From NCBI GenBank assembly GCA_041859045.1, contig JBHELB010000044.1, positions 1 to 53,790 of the forward strand: a stretch of 53,790 bases of DNA. The letters are read 5' to 3'. The notes under the pieces were generated by a model that worked only from the letters and a program-made list of their open reading frames with translations, made no database searches and was not told the DNA's origin. The first letter of the stretch is position 1. Each line of letters begins with the position of its first letter. Shown in pieces: positions 31,191-39,985 of the stretch. Position numbers and translations under genes: made by a program. Source of the stretch: JBHELB01 sp041859045 (GTDB lineage: Bacteria > Hydrogenedentota > Hydrogenedentia > Hydrogenedentales > SLHB01).

Positions 31191-33740
31191 ATGAGGTACA
31201 TCAAGCGATATGCACCCCTTGGAGGGCTGGGCCTGTTCGTCCTAGCCTTGATGCTACTGCACTCTCTGCTCCGCGAAGTGCATTTTCGCGATATCCGAAC
31301 AGCATTTCAGGCGATTCCTCTCTCCCATACCATTGCCGCCATTGGCCTGACCCTGCTCAGTTACACAGTGCTGTCGCAGGTGGACGTTCTCGGTTTCCTG
31401 TACCTCAAGAAACCTCTATCCTATTTCCGCACAGTGTTTGCCTCATTTGTCGGCTATTCATTCAGCAATAGCTTTGGCTACTCTGTAGTGAGTGGGGGCT
31501 CGATTCGCTACCGTCTCTATTCCGCGTGGGGACTGGATTCCTTCGAGATCGCTCGCCTCGTGGCGTTTTGCACGATCACAGGATGGCTGGGATTTGCCTC
31601 TGTCGCGGGGATTGCTCTATTGCTCGAGCCTGGGGTTCTGAGTCGATTAGTTCCACTGAGTACGCTTGGGATTCAGTCACTTGGCGCGCTATTGGCCCTT
31701 CTGCCTGTAGCCTATCTCGTGTTGCTCTCGACGCGTTCAGGTCCACTGCGGATACGCGCATGGGATCTCGCGCTTCCTTCCGTCCATCTGGGATTTTGGC
31801 AGATCCTGTTCTCCTGTTTGGATCTGTCGTTGAGTGCGGGAGTGCTCTATACGCTGCTTCCGGAAGCCGCTGGACTGACCTTCTTCGCGTTTGTCAGCGT
31901 ATTCATCGCATCAGTGTTGATGGGACTGATCAGTCATGTTCCCGGAGGACTTGGTGTATTTGAGGCGTCCATATTGCTGCTCCTTGGGCCGTACTACCCG
32001 TCCGAGGACTTGCTGGCCGCGCTGCTCATGTTTCGCTTGGTCTACTATCTCTTGCCGTTGGGCGTGGCGGCCCTCTCGCTTGCTGCCTACGAATTCGCAG
32101 GTCGTCGCGAATTCGTAGATGTTGCCGCACGTTTCTATACACGGTGGCTGTCGCCGGTTGTTCCTACCTTTCTTGCCCTCCTGGCGCTGCTGTGTGGTGC
32201 GATCCTACTCTTCTCTGGCGCGACCCCCTCACTGCCCGACCGTGTACAGATTCTACGCGTGATCCTCCCGCTTCCGTTGATAGCGTTCTCACACTTCATG
32301 GCAAGTGTCATGGGCATTCTGCTCATACTTCTTGCGAGAGCGCTCCAACGGCGCGTTCTGCTTGCCTACTGGATCACGACGGGGCTGCTCGTCGGAGGCG
32401 CCTTATTCTCCCTCATGAAAGGGTTAGACTATGAAGAGGCAGCGGTGCTCTTTGTCATGATCGCGGTTCTTTTGCCGAGTCGTCCTTTTTTTACGCGCCG
32501 CGCCTCTCTTCTCGCTCCGCGAACGAGCCTGGGGTGGTTGACTGCCCTGGGGATCGTTATTCTGGGGTTCGCTTGGCTAGGACTCTTCTGCCACACGCAC
32601 CACGCCTACGCCAGCGAAACGGTATGGCAATTTGTAACGCGGGGAGAAGCGCCTCACTTCGTGAGGGCATTTGTGGGAGTAGTCGCTGTACTTCTGGCCA
32701 CCAGTCTTTCCGCTTTGTTCGCGCCCGTTCCATATCTCATTGCGCGCATAGATGAGACGGATTGGTCAGTCGTAGAGGAGATAGTCGCGCGCTCACCGCG
32801 CACCAGTGCCCATCTGGCTCTACTCAAAGACAAGAATATCCTAATGAGCGCCTCACGCCAGGCCTTTGTCATGTACGCTGTCGAGGGACGGAGTTTCGTT
32901 TCGATGGGAGACCCGGTCGGGAGTCGTCAGGAGCAAGAGGAACTCATCTGGCAATTTAGAGAGTTCTGCCATGCTCAAGGGGGGTGGCCTGTTTTCTACC
33001 AGGTTCGTTCAGACATGCTTCCTTGTTACCTCGATCAAGGGCTTAGTCTGCTGAAGTTGGGCGAAGAGGGGAGAGTCTTTCTCCCGGACTTCAGTCTCGA
33101 AGGATCTCGCTTCAAAGAGGAACGGCATATCCTGCGGAGGCTTGAGGGAGAAGGAAATGAATTCGAGATCGTGCCGACTGAGGCCGTTCCTTCAGTTTTG
33201 CCCCAATTACGGAGGATTTCTGATGAATGGTTGGCGGCGAAGAACACACGCGAGAAACGTTTTTCACTGGGGCGTTTCGACGAGGAGTACCTTCGACACT
33301 TTCCACATGCCGTAGTACGACATGGTTCTGAGATTCTCGCGTTTGCTACTCTGTGGGCGGGCGCTGAACGTGAGGAAATGTCGATTGACTTAATGCGCTA
33401 CAGCGGTAACGCTCCGAAGGGTGTGATGGATTTCCTGTTTCTCCACTTGATCCTTCTAGCAAAAGACTCGGGATATCGTTGGTTCAATCTTGGTATGGCC
33501 CCGCTGGCGGGGTTCGAACGCCGTTCCCTGGCGCCGCTCTGGAGTCGAATGGGGGCTTTCATCTTCGAACACGCCGAACACTTCTACAATTTTCAGGGAG
33601 TTCGCCGCTACAAGGCCAAGTTCAACCCAATTTGGGAACCGTGCTATCTGGCCTCTCCATCGGGGCTTGCTATGCCACGTATTCTCGCAAATGTCTCCAC
33701 CCTCATTGCCGGAGGGACTACCGGCGTCTTTTGGCGGTAG
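31191..33740 (+). CDS. mprF: MprF: phosphatidylglycerol lysyltransferase/flippase
   Basis: An 849-residue protein with the full MprF layout: an N-terminal flippase part of about 14 hydrophobic segments (residues 1-520, including SNSFGYSVVSGGSIRYRLY) and a C-terminal GNAT-like DUF2156 synthase domain (from about residue 525; SMGDPVGSRQEQEEL, FNLGMAPLAGFERRS). It transfers an amino acid from aminoacyl-tRNA to phosphatidylglycerol and flips the product, lowering membrane negative charge and raising resistance to cationic peptides. Whether lysine or alanine is used is not readable. Length is normal (about 840). It is transcribed away from tatD. Confidence 0.93.
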   Translation: MRYIKRYAPLGGLGLFVLALMLLHSLLREVHFRDIRTAFQAIPLSHTIAAIGLTLLSYTVLSQVDVLGFLYLKKPLSYFRTVFASFVGYSFSNSFGYSVVSGGSIRYRLYSAWGLDSFEIARLVAFCTITGWLGFASVAGIALLLEPGVLSRLVPLSTLGIQSLGALLALLPVAYLVLLSTRSGPLRIRAWDLALPSVHLGFWQILFSCLDLSLSAGVLYTLLPEAAGLTFFAFVSVFIASVLMGLISHVPGGLGVFEASILLLLGPYYPSEDLLAALLMFRLVYYLLPLGVAALSLAAYEFAGRREFVDVAARFYTRWLSPVVPTFLALLALLCGAILLFSGATPSLPDRVQILRVILPLPLIAFSHFMASVMGILLILLARALQRRVLLAYWITTGLLVGGALFSLMKGLDYEEAAVLFVMIAVLLPSRPFFTRRASLLAPRTSLGWLTALGIVILGFAWLGLFCHTHHAYASETVWQFVTRGEAPHFVRAFVGVVAVLLATSLSALFAPVPYLIARIDETDWSVVEEIVARSPRTSAHLALLKDKNILMSASRQAFVMYAVEGRSFVSMGDPVGSRQEQEELIWQFREFCHAQGGWPVFYQVRSDMLPCYLDQGLSLLKLGEEGRVFLPDFSLEGSRFKEERHILRRLEGEGNEFEIVPTEAVPSVLPQLRRISDEWLAAKNTREKRFSLGRFDEEYLRHFPHAVVRHGSEILAFATLWAGAEREEMSIDLMRYSGNAPKGVMDFLFLHLILLAKDSGYRWFNLGMAPLAGFERRSLAPLWSRMGAFIFEHAEHFYNFQGVRRYKAKFNPIWEPCYLASPSGLAMPRILANVSTLIAGGTTGVFWR

Positions 33741-33756
33741 AGCCCCCAACGCGCAG

Positions 33757-33786
33757 TTGAGTGGCGGGAACGGTTCAAGGTATAAC
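33757..33786 (+). promoter_or_regulatory. Putative promoter of the hprK operon
   Basis: TTGAGT (33757-33762), an 18-base spacer, TATAAC (33781-33786), in the 108-base gap between mprF and hprK. Read-through from mprF is also possible, since no terminator hairpin is evident. Confidence 0.45.
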
Positions 33787-33848
33787 CTTCTTGTTCACAT
33801 GGGGATCCGTGTGGGAGCGCACCCTAAGGGACGCGCCCGGAGAAGGCC

Positions 33849-34817
33849 ATGGATACGCGAAATCTGCCTGTTAATCGGAAGAGTAGTATTGCCGTCGCGC
33901 GCCTGCTCGACCAGATGGCCGATGATCTGCAACTCGAAGTGATTGGCGGGTTTCAGGGCATCGGTCGCCCCGTGTTTATTTCCGATATCAACCGCCCTGG
34001 TCTTGCCTTGAGCGGCTATCTCGATTACTTCGCCAACGACCGCGTGCAGATCCTCGGTAACACCGAGGTTCACTACATGGAACAACTCGCTCCTTCGGCG
34101 CTGCAACGCCGTCTCGAGTATATGTTCCAGTTCGATATCCCCGCGTTTGTGTTGTCCCGAAACTTGTCGCCGCGCAAACTCTTCCTCGACATGTGCAACC
34201 GGCGCGGTATTCCGGTGTTGCAGTCAAAATACTCGACGGATGAGGTCATTAGCCGCATCATTCTGTTCCTTGCGGACGAGTTTTCGCCCGAGACCATCGT
34301 TCATGGAACGACCGTCGACTGCTACGGCGTGGGCTGTCTGATTGTGGGCGCGCCGGGCATCGGTAAATCGGAGACGGCGCTCGAATTGGTCGAACGCGGC
34401 CACCGGCTCGTGGCGGATGACGTGGTTGCGCTCAAGCGCCGCCGCGAGGATCTCATCTATGCCGAGACCTCGCCCATCGTCGAGCACCACATGGAAATCC
34501 GCGGTATCGGTATCATTGACATCAAGAGCGTCTACGGCGTGGGCCGAGTACGCAACTCCAAGCGCATCGGCCTCGTGGTCGAACTCGAGGAGTGGCGCTC
34601 GGAGGCCCAGTATGATCGCACCGGTCTGGCCGACGAATTCGTTGCCCTGCTGGACGTCAAAATCCCTTATCTGTGCATTCCCGTCCGTCCCGGCCGCAAC
34701 ATCGCGATCATCATCGAAGTCGCCGCGCTCAACCATCGTCTCAAGGAACTCGGCGTCCACCCTGCCCAGCAACTAAACCAGCGCCTGATGACGCTCATGA
34801 GCCGTACCGATGCCTGA
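33849..34817 (+). CDS. hprK: HPr kinase/phosphorylase
   Basis: A 322-residue HprK. The C-terminal kinase domain has Walker A GAPGIGKSETALELVERGH (about residues 167-185), VADDVV, and the HprK signature EIRGIGIIDI. It phosphorylates and dephosphorylates Ser of HPr in response to ATP, phosphate and glycolytic intermediates. The HPr encoded at 37.9 kb keeps the target serine (Ser48). The start has GGAGAAGG upstream. The gene overlaps rapZ by eight bases. Confidence 0.95.
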   Translation: MDTRNLPVNRKSSIAVARLLDQMADDLQLEVIGGFQGIGRPVFISDINRPGLALSGYLDYFANDRVQILGNTEVHYMEQLAPSALQRRLEYMFQFDIPAFVLSRNLSPRKLFLDMCNRRGIPVLQSKYSTDEVISRIILFLADEFSPETIVHGTTVDCYGVGCLIVGAPGIGKSETALELVERGHRLVADDVVALKRRREDLIYAETSPIVEHHMEIRGIGIIDIKSVYGVGRVRNSKRIGLVVELEEWRSEAQYDRTGLADEFVALLDVKIPYLCIPVRPGRNIAIIIEVAALNHRLKELGVHPAQQLNQRLMTLMSRTDA

Positions 34818-35697
34818 GTCCCCGCGTTTCGTGGTGGTGACCGGCCTCTCCGGCGCGGGAAAAACCGTGGCGCTGCGTTTTCTCGACGACCTCGGGTATT
34901 TTTGCGTCGACAATCTGCCCGCGACACTCATCAAGACCTTCGCGGCGCTCGTGGCGGCTCCAGACCGGCCGCACCGGAGGATCGCCGTCTGTGTGGACGC
35001 CCGTTCGGGCGATGAGTTGCGCCTGTTGCCCGCCTATCTTGACGAAATCACAGAAATGGGGCTACGGCCCGATACTCTCTTTCTGGATGCCTCCGATGAG
35101 GCCCTCGTTCACCGCTACAGCGAGACCCGGCGCCGTCACCCCAGCGCCCCGGCCTCAAGCGTGGAAGAAGGTATTCGCCGCGAGCGCCAGTTGCTCGATC
35201 CCATTCGCGCGCGGGCCAGCCTGGTGCTCGATACGAGCGCGATGTCCGTGGCCGAACTGCGCGAACGCATCGCGGGCGTCTTTCTAGGCGGAAACCAATC
35301 ACGCGAACTCATCGTGACCGTCATGTCCTTTGGTTTTAAGTACGGCGTCCCGGCGGAGGCGGACCTCGTGTTCGATGTGCGTTTCCTCCCCAACCCGCAC
35401 TATGACCCCGAACTGCGTTCGTGGACCGGCGCCGAGCCCGCCGTGCGCGACTTTGTGCTCGATAACGCCACCGCACGCGAATTCCTGGATCGTCTCCAGG
35501 GACTTCTTAAGTTCCTCATGCCTCAGTACGCGGCGGAACCCAAGTCCTATCTGACCGTAGCCATCGGATGCACCGGCGGGCGACACCGTTCCGTGGCGGT
35601 GGCGCTGGCCATCACCGTCTTTCTTCGCGACCTGAAATACAACGTGCGCGTGCGCCATCGCGATGCCTCGCGTCCTGTTGGCGAGGAATCGTTCTGA
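34810..35697 (+). CDS. rapZ: RapZ/YvcJ nucleotide-binding regulator
   Basis: A 295-residue RapZ-family ATPase: Walker A VTGLSGAGKTVALRFLDD at the N-terminus, CVDNLPATL, and the C-terminal VAIGCTGGRHRSVAVA typical of the domain that binds UDP-GlcNAc-pathway RNAs or metabolites. In enterobacteria it steers GlmZ sRNA decay; elsewhere its role is less clear. The hprK-rapZ-ptsH-ptsI neighbourhood is conserved in many Gram-negative bacteria; here a GH57 gene intervenes. Confidence 0.93.
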   Translation: MPESPRFVVVTGLSGAGKTVALRFLDDLGYFCVDNLPATLIKTFAALVAAPDRPHRRIAVCVDARSGDELRLLPAYLDEITEMGLRPDTLFLDASDEALVHRYSETRRRHPSAPASSVEEGIRRERQLLDPIRARASLVLDTSAMSVAELRERIAGVFLGGNQSRELIVTVMSFGFKYGVPAEADLVFDVRFLPNPHYDPELRSWTGAEPAVRDFVLDNATAREFLDRLQGLLKFLMPQYAAEPKSYLTVAIGCTGGRHRSVAVALAITVFLRDLKYNVRVRHRDASRPVGEESF

Positions 35698-35718
35698 CCG
35701 GGCCTCGCGCCCGCAACA

Positions 35719-35734
35719 CGGGGGTTGACCCCCG
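35719..35734 (+). promoter_or_regulatory. Hairpin touching the GH57 ribosome binding site
   Basis: CGGGGG (35719-35724), loop TTGA, CCCCCG (35729-35734). Its last base is the first base of the Shine-Dalgarno GGGGAG (35734-35739). No T run follows, so it is not a terminator; it could modulate translation of the GH57 gene. Confidence 0.3.
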
Positions 35735-35744
35735 GGGAGCTAAC

Positions 35745-37874
35745 ATGCAGGGCAAAAAAATTAACCTAATCCTGGGCTGTCACGGTCACCAACCCGTCGG
35801 AAACTTCCCCCATGTGTTCCAAATGGCCTATGACCAAGCCTATCGGCCGTTTGTTGACGTGCTCGAGGAGTATCCGGCCGTCCGCTTCACGTTGCACTAC
35901 ACCGGCCCCCTATTCGACTGGTTTCTCGAGAATCAGCCCGCGTTTCTCGGCCGTCTACGCGATTTGGCGCAGGCCGGGCGCATCGAGATCATGGGGGGGG
36001 GCTACTACGAACCGTTGCTGTGCGCGATTCCCGAGCGCGATGCGCTGACCCAGATCGAGCGTATGAACCTTTTCTGCGAAAAGCACTTCGGCGCGCGCCC
36101 GAAGGGAATGTGGTTGACCGAGCGCGTATGGGAACCCCACATGCCGCGTACGTTGCGCCGCGCAGGGATCGAGTATACCGCGCTGGACGACAGTCATTTC
36201 CTCTGTTCCGGCCTACGGCCCGACGAACTCTTTGGCTACTACGTGACCGAGGACGAAGGCGAGACCGTCAAGGTCTTTCCCATTCTCGAGCGTTTGCGCT
36301 ACCTCGTCCCATTCCACCAAGTCTTTGAGACAATAGACTTTCTCCGTGAACACGCTACGGAAGATGGTATGCGGTGCGCGGTGTTACACGACGACAGCGA
36401 GAAATTCGGCATTTGGCCGGAAACTTACCGTAGCGTGTACGAAAAAGGCTGGTTGCGCGAGTTTTTCCAGGCGTTGACAGACAACCGGGACTGGATTGTC
36501 TCGACGACCTATTCCGACTACATGGCGCAGGTGCCGCCGCAAGGCCGGACCTATATTACCTGCGCGTCATACCACGAAATGATGGAATGGGCCCAGCCCG
36601 TGCCTACCCAACGGACCATGGCGCGCGTTCTTGACCGCCTCAAAGACGACCCTGAGCGCGCCAAGGAAGATCGGCTGTTTATTCGCGGCGGATTTTGGCG
36701 GAATTTCCTGACGAAATACCCCGAGTCGAACTCGATGCAGAAGAAAATGCTGCGGATCAGCGCCAAACTCGAACGGTTGCGCAAGAAAAAGGATCCGCGA
36801 CTGGAGGAAGTCGAGCGCCTGCTGCATCAGGGACAGTGCAACTGCGCCTATTGGCATGGGGTCTTCGGCGGCCTCTACTTAAACCACCTACGAACGGCGA
36901 TTTATGAACGACTTCTTGAGGCCGAGCGGGCGATGGATCAGATCGAGCACAAGAATGCGCGTTGGCTGAATATCGAAGCGACCGATTTCGATGGCGACGG
37001 CAAGGACGAGATCGTGGTCGAAAACACCCATCTTACCCTGGGACTGGCCCCGGAAGATGGCGGTACGGTCTTTGAGTGGTCGCTGAAGGACAAGGCCTAC
37101 AACTTTGGGAACACATTAACCCGCCGCGACGAGGTCTACCACGACGCCTTACGTACTGGACAGGTGATGGTGGGCGAGATCGGCGAGGGCGAGCACAGCA
37201 TCCACGAATTGGTTCGGGCGAAAGAGGCCAATCTCGAGAATTACCTGGTCTACGATCCCTATCGCCGCACCAGTCTGCGTGACCACTTCTACGCCGAAGA
37301 CGTTGACGTGGACGCCCTCTGGACGGCCAAGGCCGAGGAACTCGGCGATTTCGCGACAGGCGCCTGTTCGGCGGAGACTGCCAGTCGGAGCGTCACACTC
37401 CGCAGCCAGGCGCGCACTGGCGATACGACGTTGGCGCTAACAAAAGAGTTGTGCTTTGCGCCGGGTGAAACCGACGTGCAAATCCGCTATACTATCGCCA
37501 ATAGTGGCGCTGCTGCGCTCCGGGCACGGTTCGGCGTGGAGTTTGCGGTCAATTTGCTGAGCGGAAATGCGTTCGACAAGTACTACTGCTCTGAGAACCG
37601 CGACATGAACTACGCCAAACTGGGTGAGCGTGGACGTGATAACCAATTGACGCATATCGCGTTACGTGACGATTGGCTGAAGCTCGAGTTTGCGTTGCGT
37701 TTTGCTCAGGCCGCGGATGTATTCCGCTTCGCCATTGAGACTGTGAGCCAGTCCGAGGGCGGGCAGGAGCGAATCTATCAGGGAAGCGTCGTGATTCCGA
37801 CGTGGGTGATCGCCTTGGAGCCGGGGCAAACGGCGGAATTCTCAATTACGGCCACGGCACGGGTGACCGAGTAA
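35745..37874 (+). CDS. GH57 4-alpha-glucanotransferase/amylase-like enzyme
   Basis: A 709-residue GH57 enzyme resembling the Thermococcus 4-alpha-glucanotransferase layout: catalytic barrel (residues 1 to about 300), then DUF1925-like helical and DUF1926-like beta-sandwich domains. The predicted nucleophile is E126 in MWLTERVWEP and the acid/base is Asp216 or Asp217 in LHDDSEKFGIWP. It should rearrange or hydrolyse alpha-1,4-glucans; there is no signal peptide, so the substrate is probably intracellular glycogen or maltodextrin. It sits between rapZ and ptsH, where many Gram-negative genomes carry a mannose-type EIIA gene. The ATG at 35745 follows GGGGAG. Confidence 0.9.
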   Translation: MQGKKINLILGCHGHQPVGNFPHVFQMAYDQAYRPFVDVLEEYPAVRFTLHYTGPLFDWFLENQPAFLGRLRDLAQAGRIEIMGGGYYEPLLCAIPERDALTQIERMNLFCEKHFGARPKGMWLTERVWEPHMPRTLRRAGIEYTALDDSHFLCSGLRPDELFGYYVTEDEGETVKVFPILERLRYLVPFHQVFETIDFLREHATEDGMRCAVLHDDSEKFGIWPETYRSVYEKGWLREFFQALTDNRDWIVSTTYSDYMAQVPPQGRTYITCASYHEMMEWAQPVPTQRTMARVLDRLKDDPERAKEDRLFIRGGFWRNFLTKYPESNSMQKKMLRISAKLERLRKKKDPRLEEVERLLHQGQCNCAYWHGVFGGLYLNHLRTAIYERLLEAERAMDQIEHKNARWLNIEATDFDGDGKDEIVVENTHLTLGLAPEDGGTVFEWSLKDKAYNFGNTLTRRDEVYHDALRTGQVMVGEIGEGEHSIHELVRAKEANLENYLVYDPYRRTSLRDHFYAEDVDVDALWTAKAEELGDFATGACSAETASRSVTLRSQARTGDTTLALTKELCFAPGETDVQIRYTIANSGAAALRARFGVEFAVNLLSGNAFDKYYCSENRDMNYAKLGERGRDNQLTHIALRDDWLKLEFALRFAQAADVFRFAIETVSQSEGGQERIYQGSVVIPTWVIALEPGQTAEFSITATARVTE

Positions 37875-37906
37875 TACAACAAACAGCCTCAAGAGACGGA
37901 GAGAGC

Positions 37907-38179
37907 ATGGGCGAGTTAGTCGAAGAAGTGGTGATTGTCAACCCCCTGGGCCTGCACGCGCGGCCTGCCGCGTCGTTGGTGCAGACCGTACTGAAGTTCA
38001 AGAGCGACGTATACGTACAAATCAATGGTCACCGGGTAAACGCCAAGAGTATCATGGGGTTACTGACCCTCGCGGCTGCCCAGGGCAGCCGCATGACCGT
38101 GCTCTGCAACGGACCAGACGCACAGGAGGCCATGACCGCTGTGCGCACGTTGGTCGAATCGGGCTTTGGGGAGTCCTAG
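37907..38179 (+). CDS. ptsH: Phosphocarrier protein HPr
   Basis: A 90-residue HPr. His17 in GLHARPAASLV accepts phosphate from EI; Ser48 in NAKSIMGLLTLAA is the HprK target site, and both are intact. The start has GGAGAGAG upstream. Its stop overlaps the GTG start of ptsI (TAGTG). With no EII gene in the window, a regulatory rather than sugar-transport role is likely. Confidence 0.96.
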   Translation: MGELVEEVVIVNPLGLHARPAASLVQTVLKFKSDVYVQINGHRVNAKSIMGLLTLAAAQGSRMTVLCNGPDAQEAMTAVRTLVESGFGES

Positions 38180-39918
38180 TGGAAATCGTCCTTCGAGGTA
38201 TTGGCGTATCCCCCGGGATCGCGATTGGTCCGGCGCTGACCTTCGGCGTCCAGACTCTCGATATCCCGAAGTACACCATTGAAGACCCCGCCGCGGAAAA
38301 GGCGCGCTTCGAGAAGGCCGTCCGCGCCGCGCGGAAGGAACTCAAACGTCTTCAAGACCGCACCGCGAAGGAACTCGGGGCGCATCACGCCAACATCTTC
38401 AGTGCCCAGATTCTCATGCTTGAGGACGTGACCCTTCATGATGAGATTGACACGCGCCTCGAGTCTGAGCGTTTGAATGCGGAATTTTTGCTCGATGACA
38501 TGGTGGGGCGCTATACCGCCCTGATTCAGTCCATGGACGATCCGCGTTTTCGCGAGCGTGCGCAGGACTTGGTCGACGTTGGCCAGCGAATTTTGGGCAA
38601 GCTGCTCAACGCTGAGTTGGCCACTCTCGAGCGGCTTGAGCGTCCGAGTATTATCGTCGCGCATGACCTCTCCCCTTCCGATACCGCCAAGATCGATTTG
38701 GAGAACGCATTGGGCATCGCGACTGACGTGAGTGGGCCGACGTCCCATACCGCGATTCTCGCTCGCGCCTTTGAGATTCCCGCCGTGGTCGGCCTGCGCT
38801 ACGTGGGTTCCCATGTATTGTCAGGCGACACGATCATTATTGACGGTTCGCACGGAATGGTTGTCATTCGCCCCGAAGAGGCCACATTAACGAAATACAA
38901 GCGCGAGAAACGCGCCCTCGACGCACGGCGCAAGGCCCTGCTCGCCATGGACGAAACGCGGATGAGCGTGACCTTGGACGGTCACCAGGTCCCGACACGT
39001 GTCAACATCGAGCTGCCAGTCGAGATATCCCACAGCCTGAAAGCCAAGGCCCAGGGCGTTGGCCTGTATCGCACGGAATACCTTTACCTCAATCGCAACA
39101 CCTTGCCCAGTGAGGAAGAGCAGTTTCAGGCCTACAGCGAAGTCGCCGAGGCGATGAAGCCGCATCCTGTGACCCTGCGTACGTTGGACGTCGGCGGGGA
39201 CAAACTCGTTTCCCACTTGCGCGGAGTGCCGGAACTCAATCCGCAACTCGGCTGGCGCGCCATTCGCTTCTGCCTTGAGAGGCCCGACATTTTCAAGGCT
39301 CAGTTGCGCGCCATGCTCCGCGCCAGCGTCCACGGAAACATTCAGATCATGTTTCCGCTTATCAGCGGCGTCGGCGAGCTGCGCCAAGTCAAAGAGGTTT
39401 TTCGCGATGTCTGCGCCGAGCTCGAACGGCGTGGGGTTTCATTCGACAAGAAGGTCAAAGTGGGCTCGATGATCGAGGTGCCGTCGGCCGTCGCGGTGGC
39501 CGATCTATTGGCCCGCGAATGCGATTTTTTTAGTTTGGGCACCAATGATCTGATTCAGTATTCGCTCGCGGTGGATCGCGGCAACGAGAAAATCGCCCAC
39601 ATGTACGAGCCCGCTCATCCGGCGATCTTGCGGATGATCGCGCAGACCGTCAAGGCCGCCAAGGCGGCGGGGATTCCTTGCGCGCTTTGCGGCGAAATGG
39701 CGGGCGATCCCATTTTCACGGAACTGCTGGTGGGGTTGGGCGTGGATTCGCTCAGTATGTCCTCGGTATCGATCCCCGTCGTTCGCGCACAGATCGCCGG
39801 CGCTCGCTTGTCGTTGGCGCGCCGTTTCGCCCGCCGCGTGCTCTCCGCGAGCACCTCTGTCGAAACCCTGCGAATGCTGGGAGAGCGCTATCGCAGCCGA
39901 AACGGCGACGATGAATAA
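38179..39918 (+). CDS. ptsI: Phosphoenolpyruvate--protein phosphotransferase (enzyme I)
   Basis: A 579-residue enzyme I of normal length. The phosphorylated His190 lies in GPTSHTAILAR; the PEP-binding C-terminal barrel has GLYRTEYLYLN, the signature FFSLGTNDLIQYSLAVDRGN and the catalytic Cys in ALCGEMAGDP. It takes phosphate from PEP and passes it to HPr. It uses GTG, overlapping the ptsH stop by one base, so the two are translationally coupled. Confidence 0.96.
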   Translation: MEIVLRGIGVSPGIAIGPALTFGVQTLDIPKYTIEDPAAEKARFEKAVRAARKELKRLQDRTAKELGAHHANIFSAQILMLEDVTLHDEIDTRLESERLNAEFLLDDMVGRYTALIQSMDDPRFRERAQDLVDVGQRILGKLLNAELATLERLERPSIIVAHDLSPSDTAKIDLENALGIATDVSGPTSHTAILARAFEIPAVVGLRYVGSHVLSGDTIIIDGSHGMVVIRPEEATLTKYKREKRALDARRKALLAMDETRMSVTLDGHQVPTRVNIELPVEISHSLKAKAQGVGLYRTEYLYLNRNTLPSEEEQFQAYSEVAEAMKPHPVTLRTLDVGGDKLVSHLRGVPELNPQLGWRAIRFCLERPDIFKAQLRAMLRASVHGNIQIMFPLISGVGELRQVKEVFRDVCAELERRGVSFDKKVKVGSMIEVPSAVAVADLLARECDFFSLGTNDLIQYSLAVDRGNEKIAHMYEPAHPAILRMIAQTVKAAKAAGIPCALCGEMAGDPIFTELLVGLGVDSLSMSSVSIPVVRAQIAGARLSLARRFARRVLSASTSVETLRMLGERYRSRNGDDE

Positions 39919-39985
39919 ACGGATCGCGCAAGATTATTTGTAGCGCGCCTTGGCGAAGACCATGACCATCAGGAGTTGAAGTTTC

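Noticed and set aside
35719..35734. Terminator between rapZ and the GH57 gene
   Set aside because: The hairpin has a strong stem but no T run, and it abuts the Shine-Dalgarno sequence of the next gene.
39919..39985. A small gene between ptsI and dxr
   Set aside because: The only ATG-initiated frame (at 39961) stops after a few codons; nothing supportable is in the gap.
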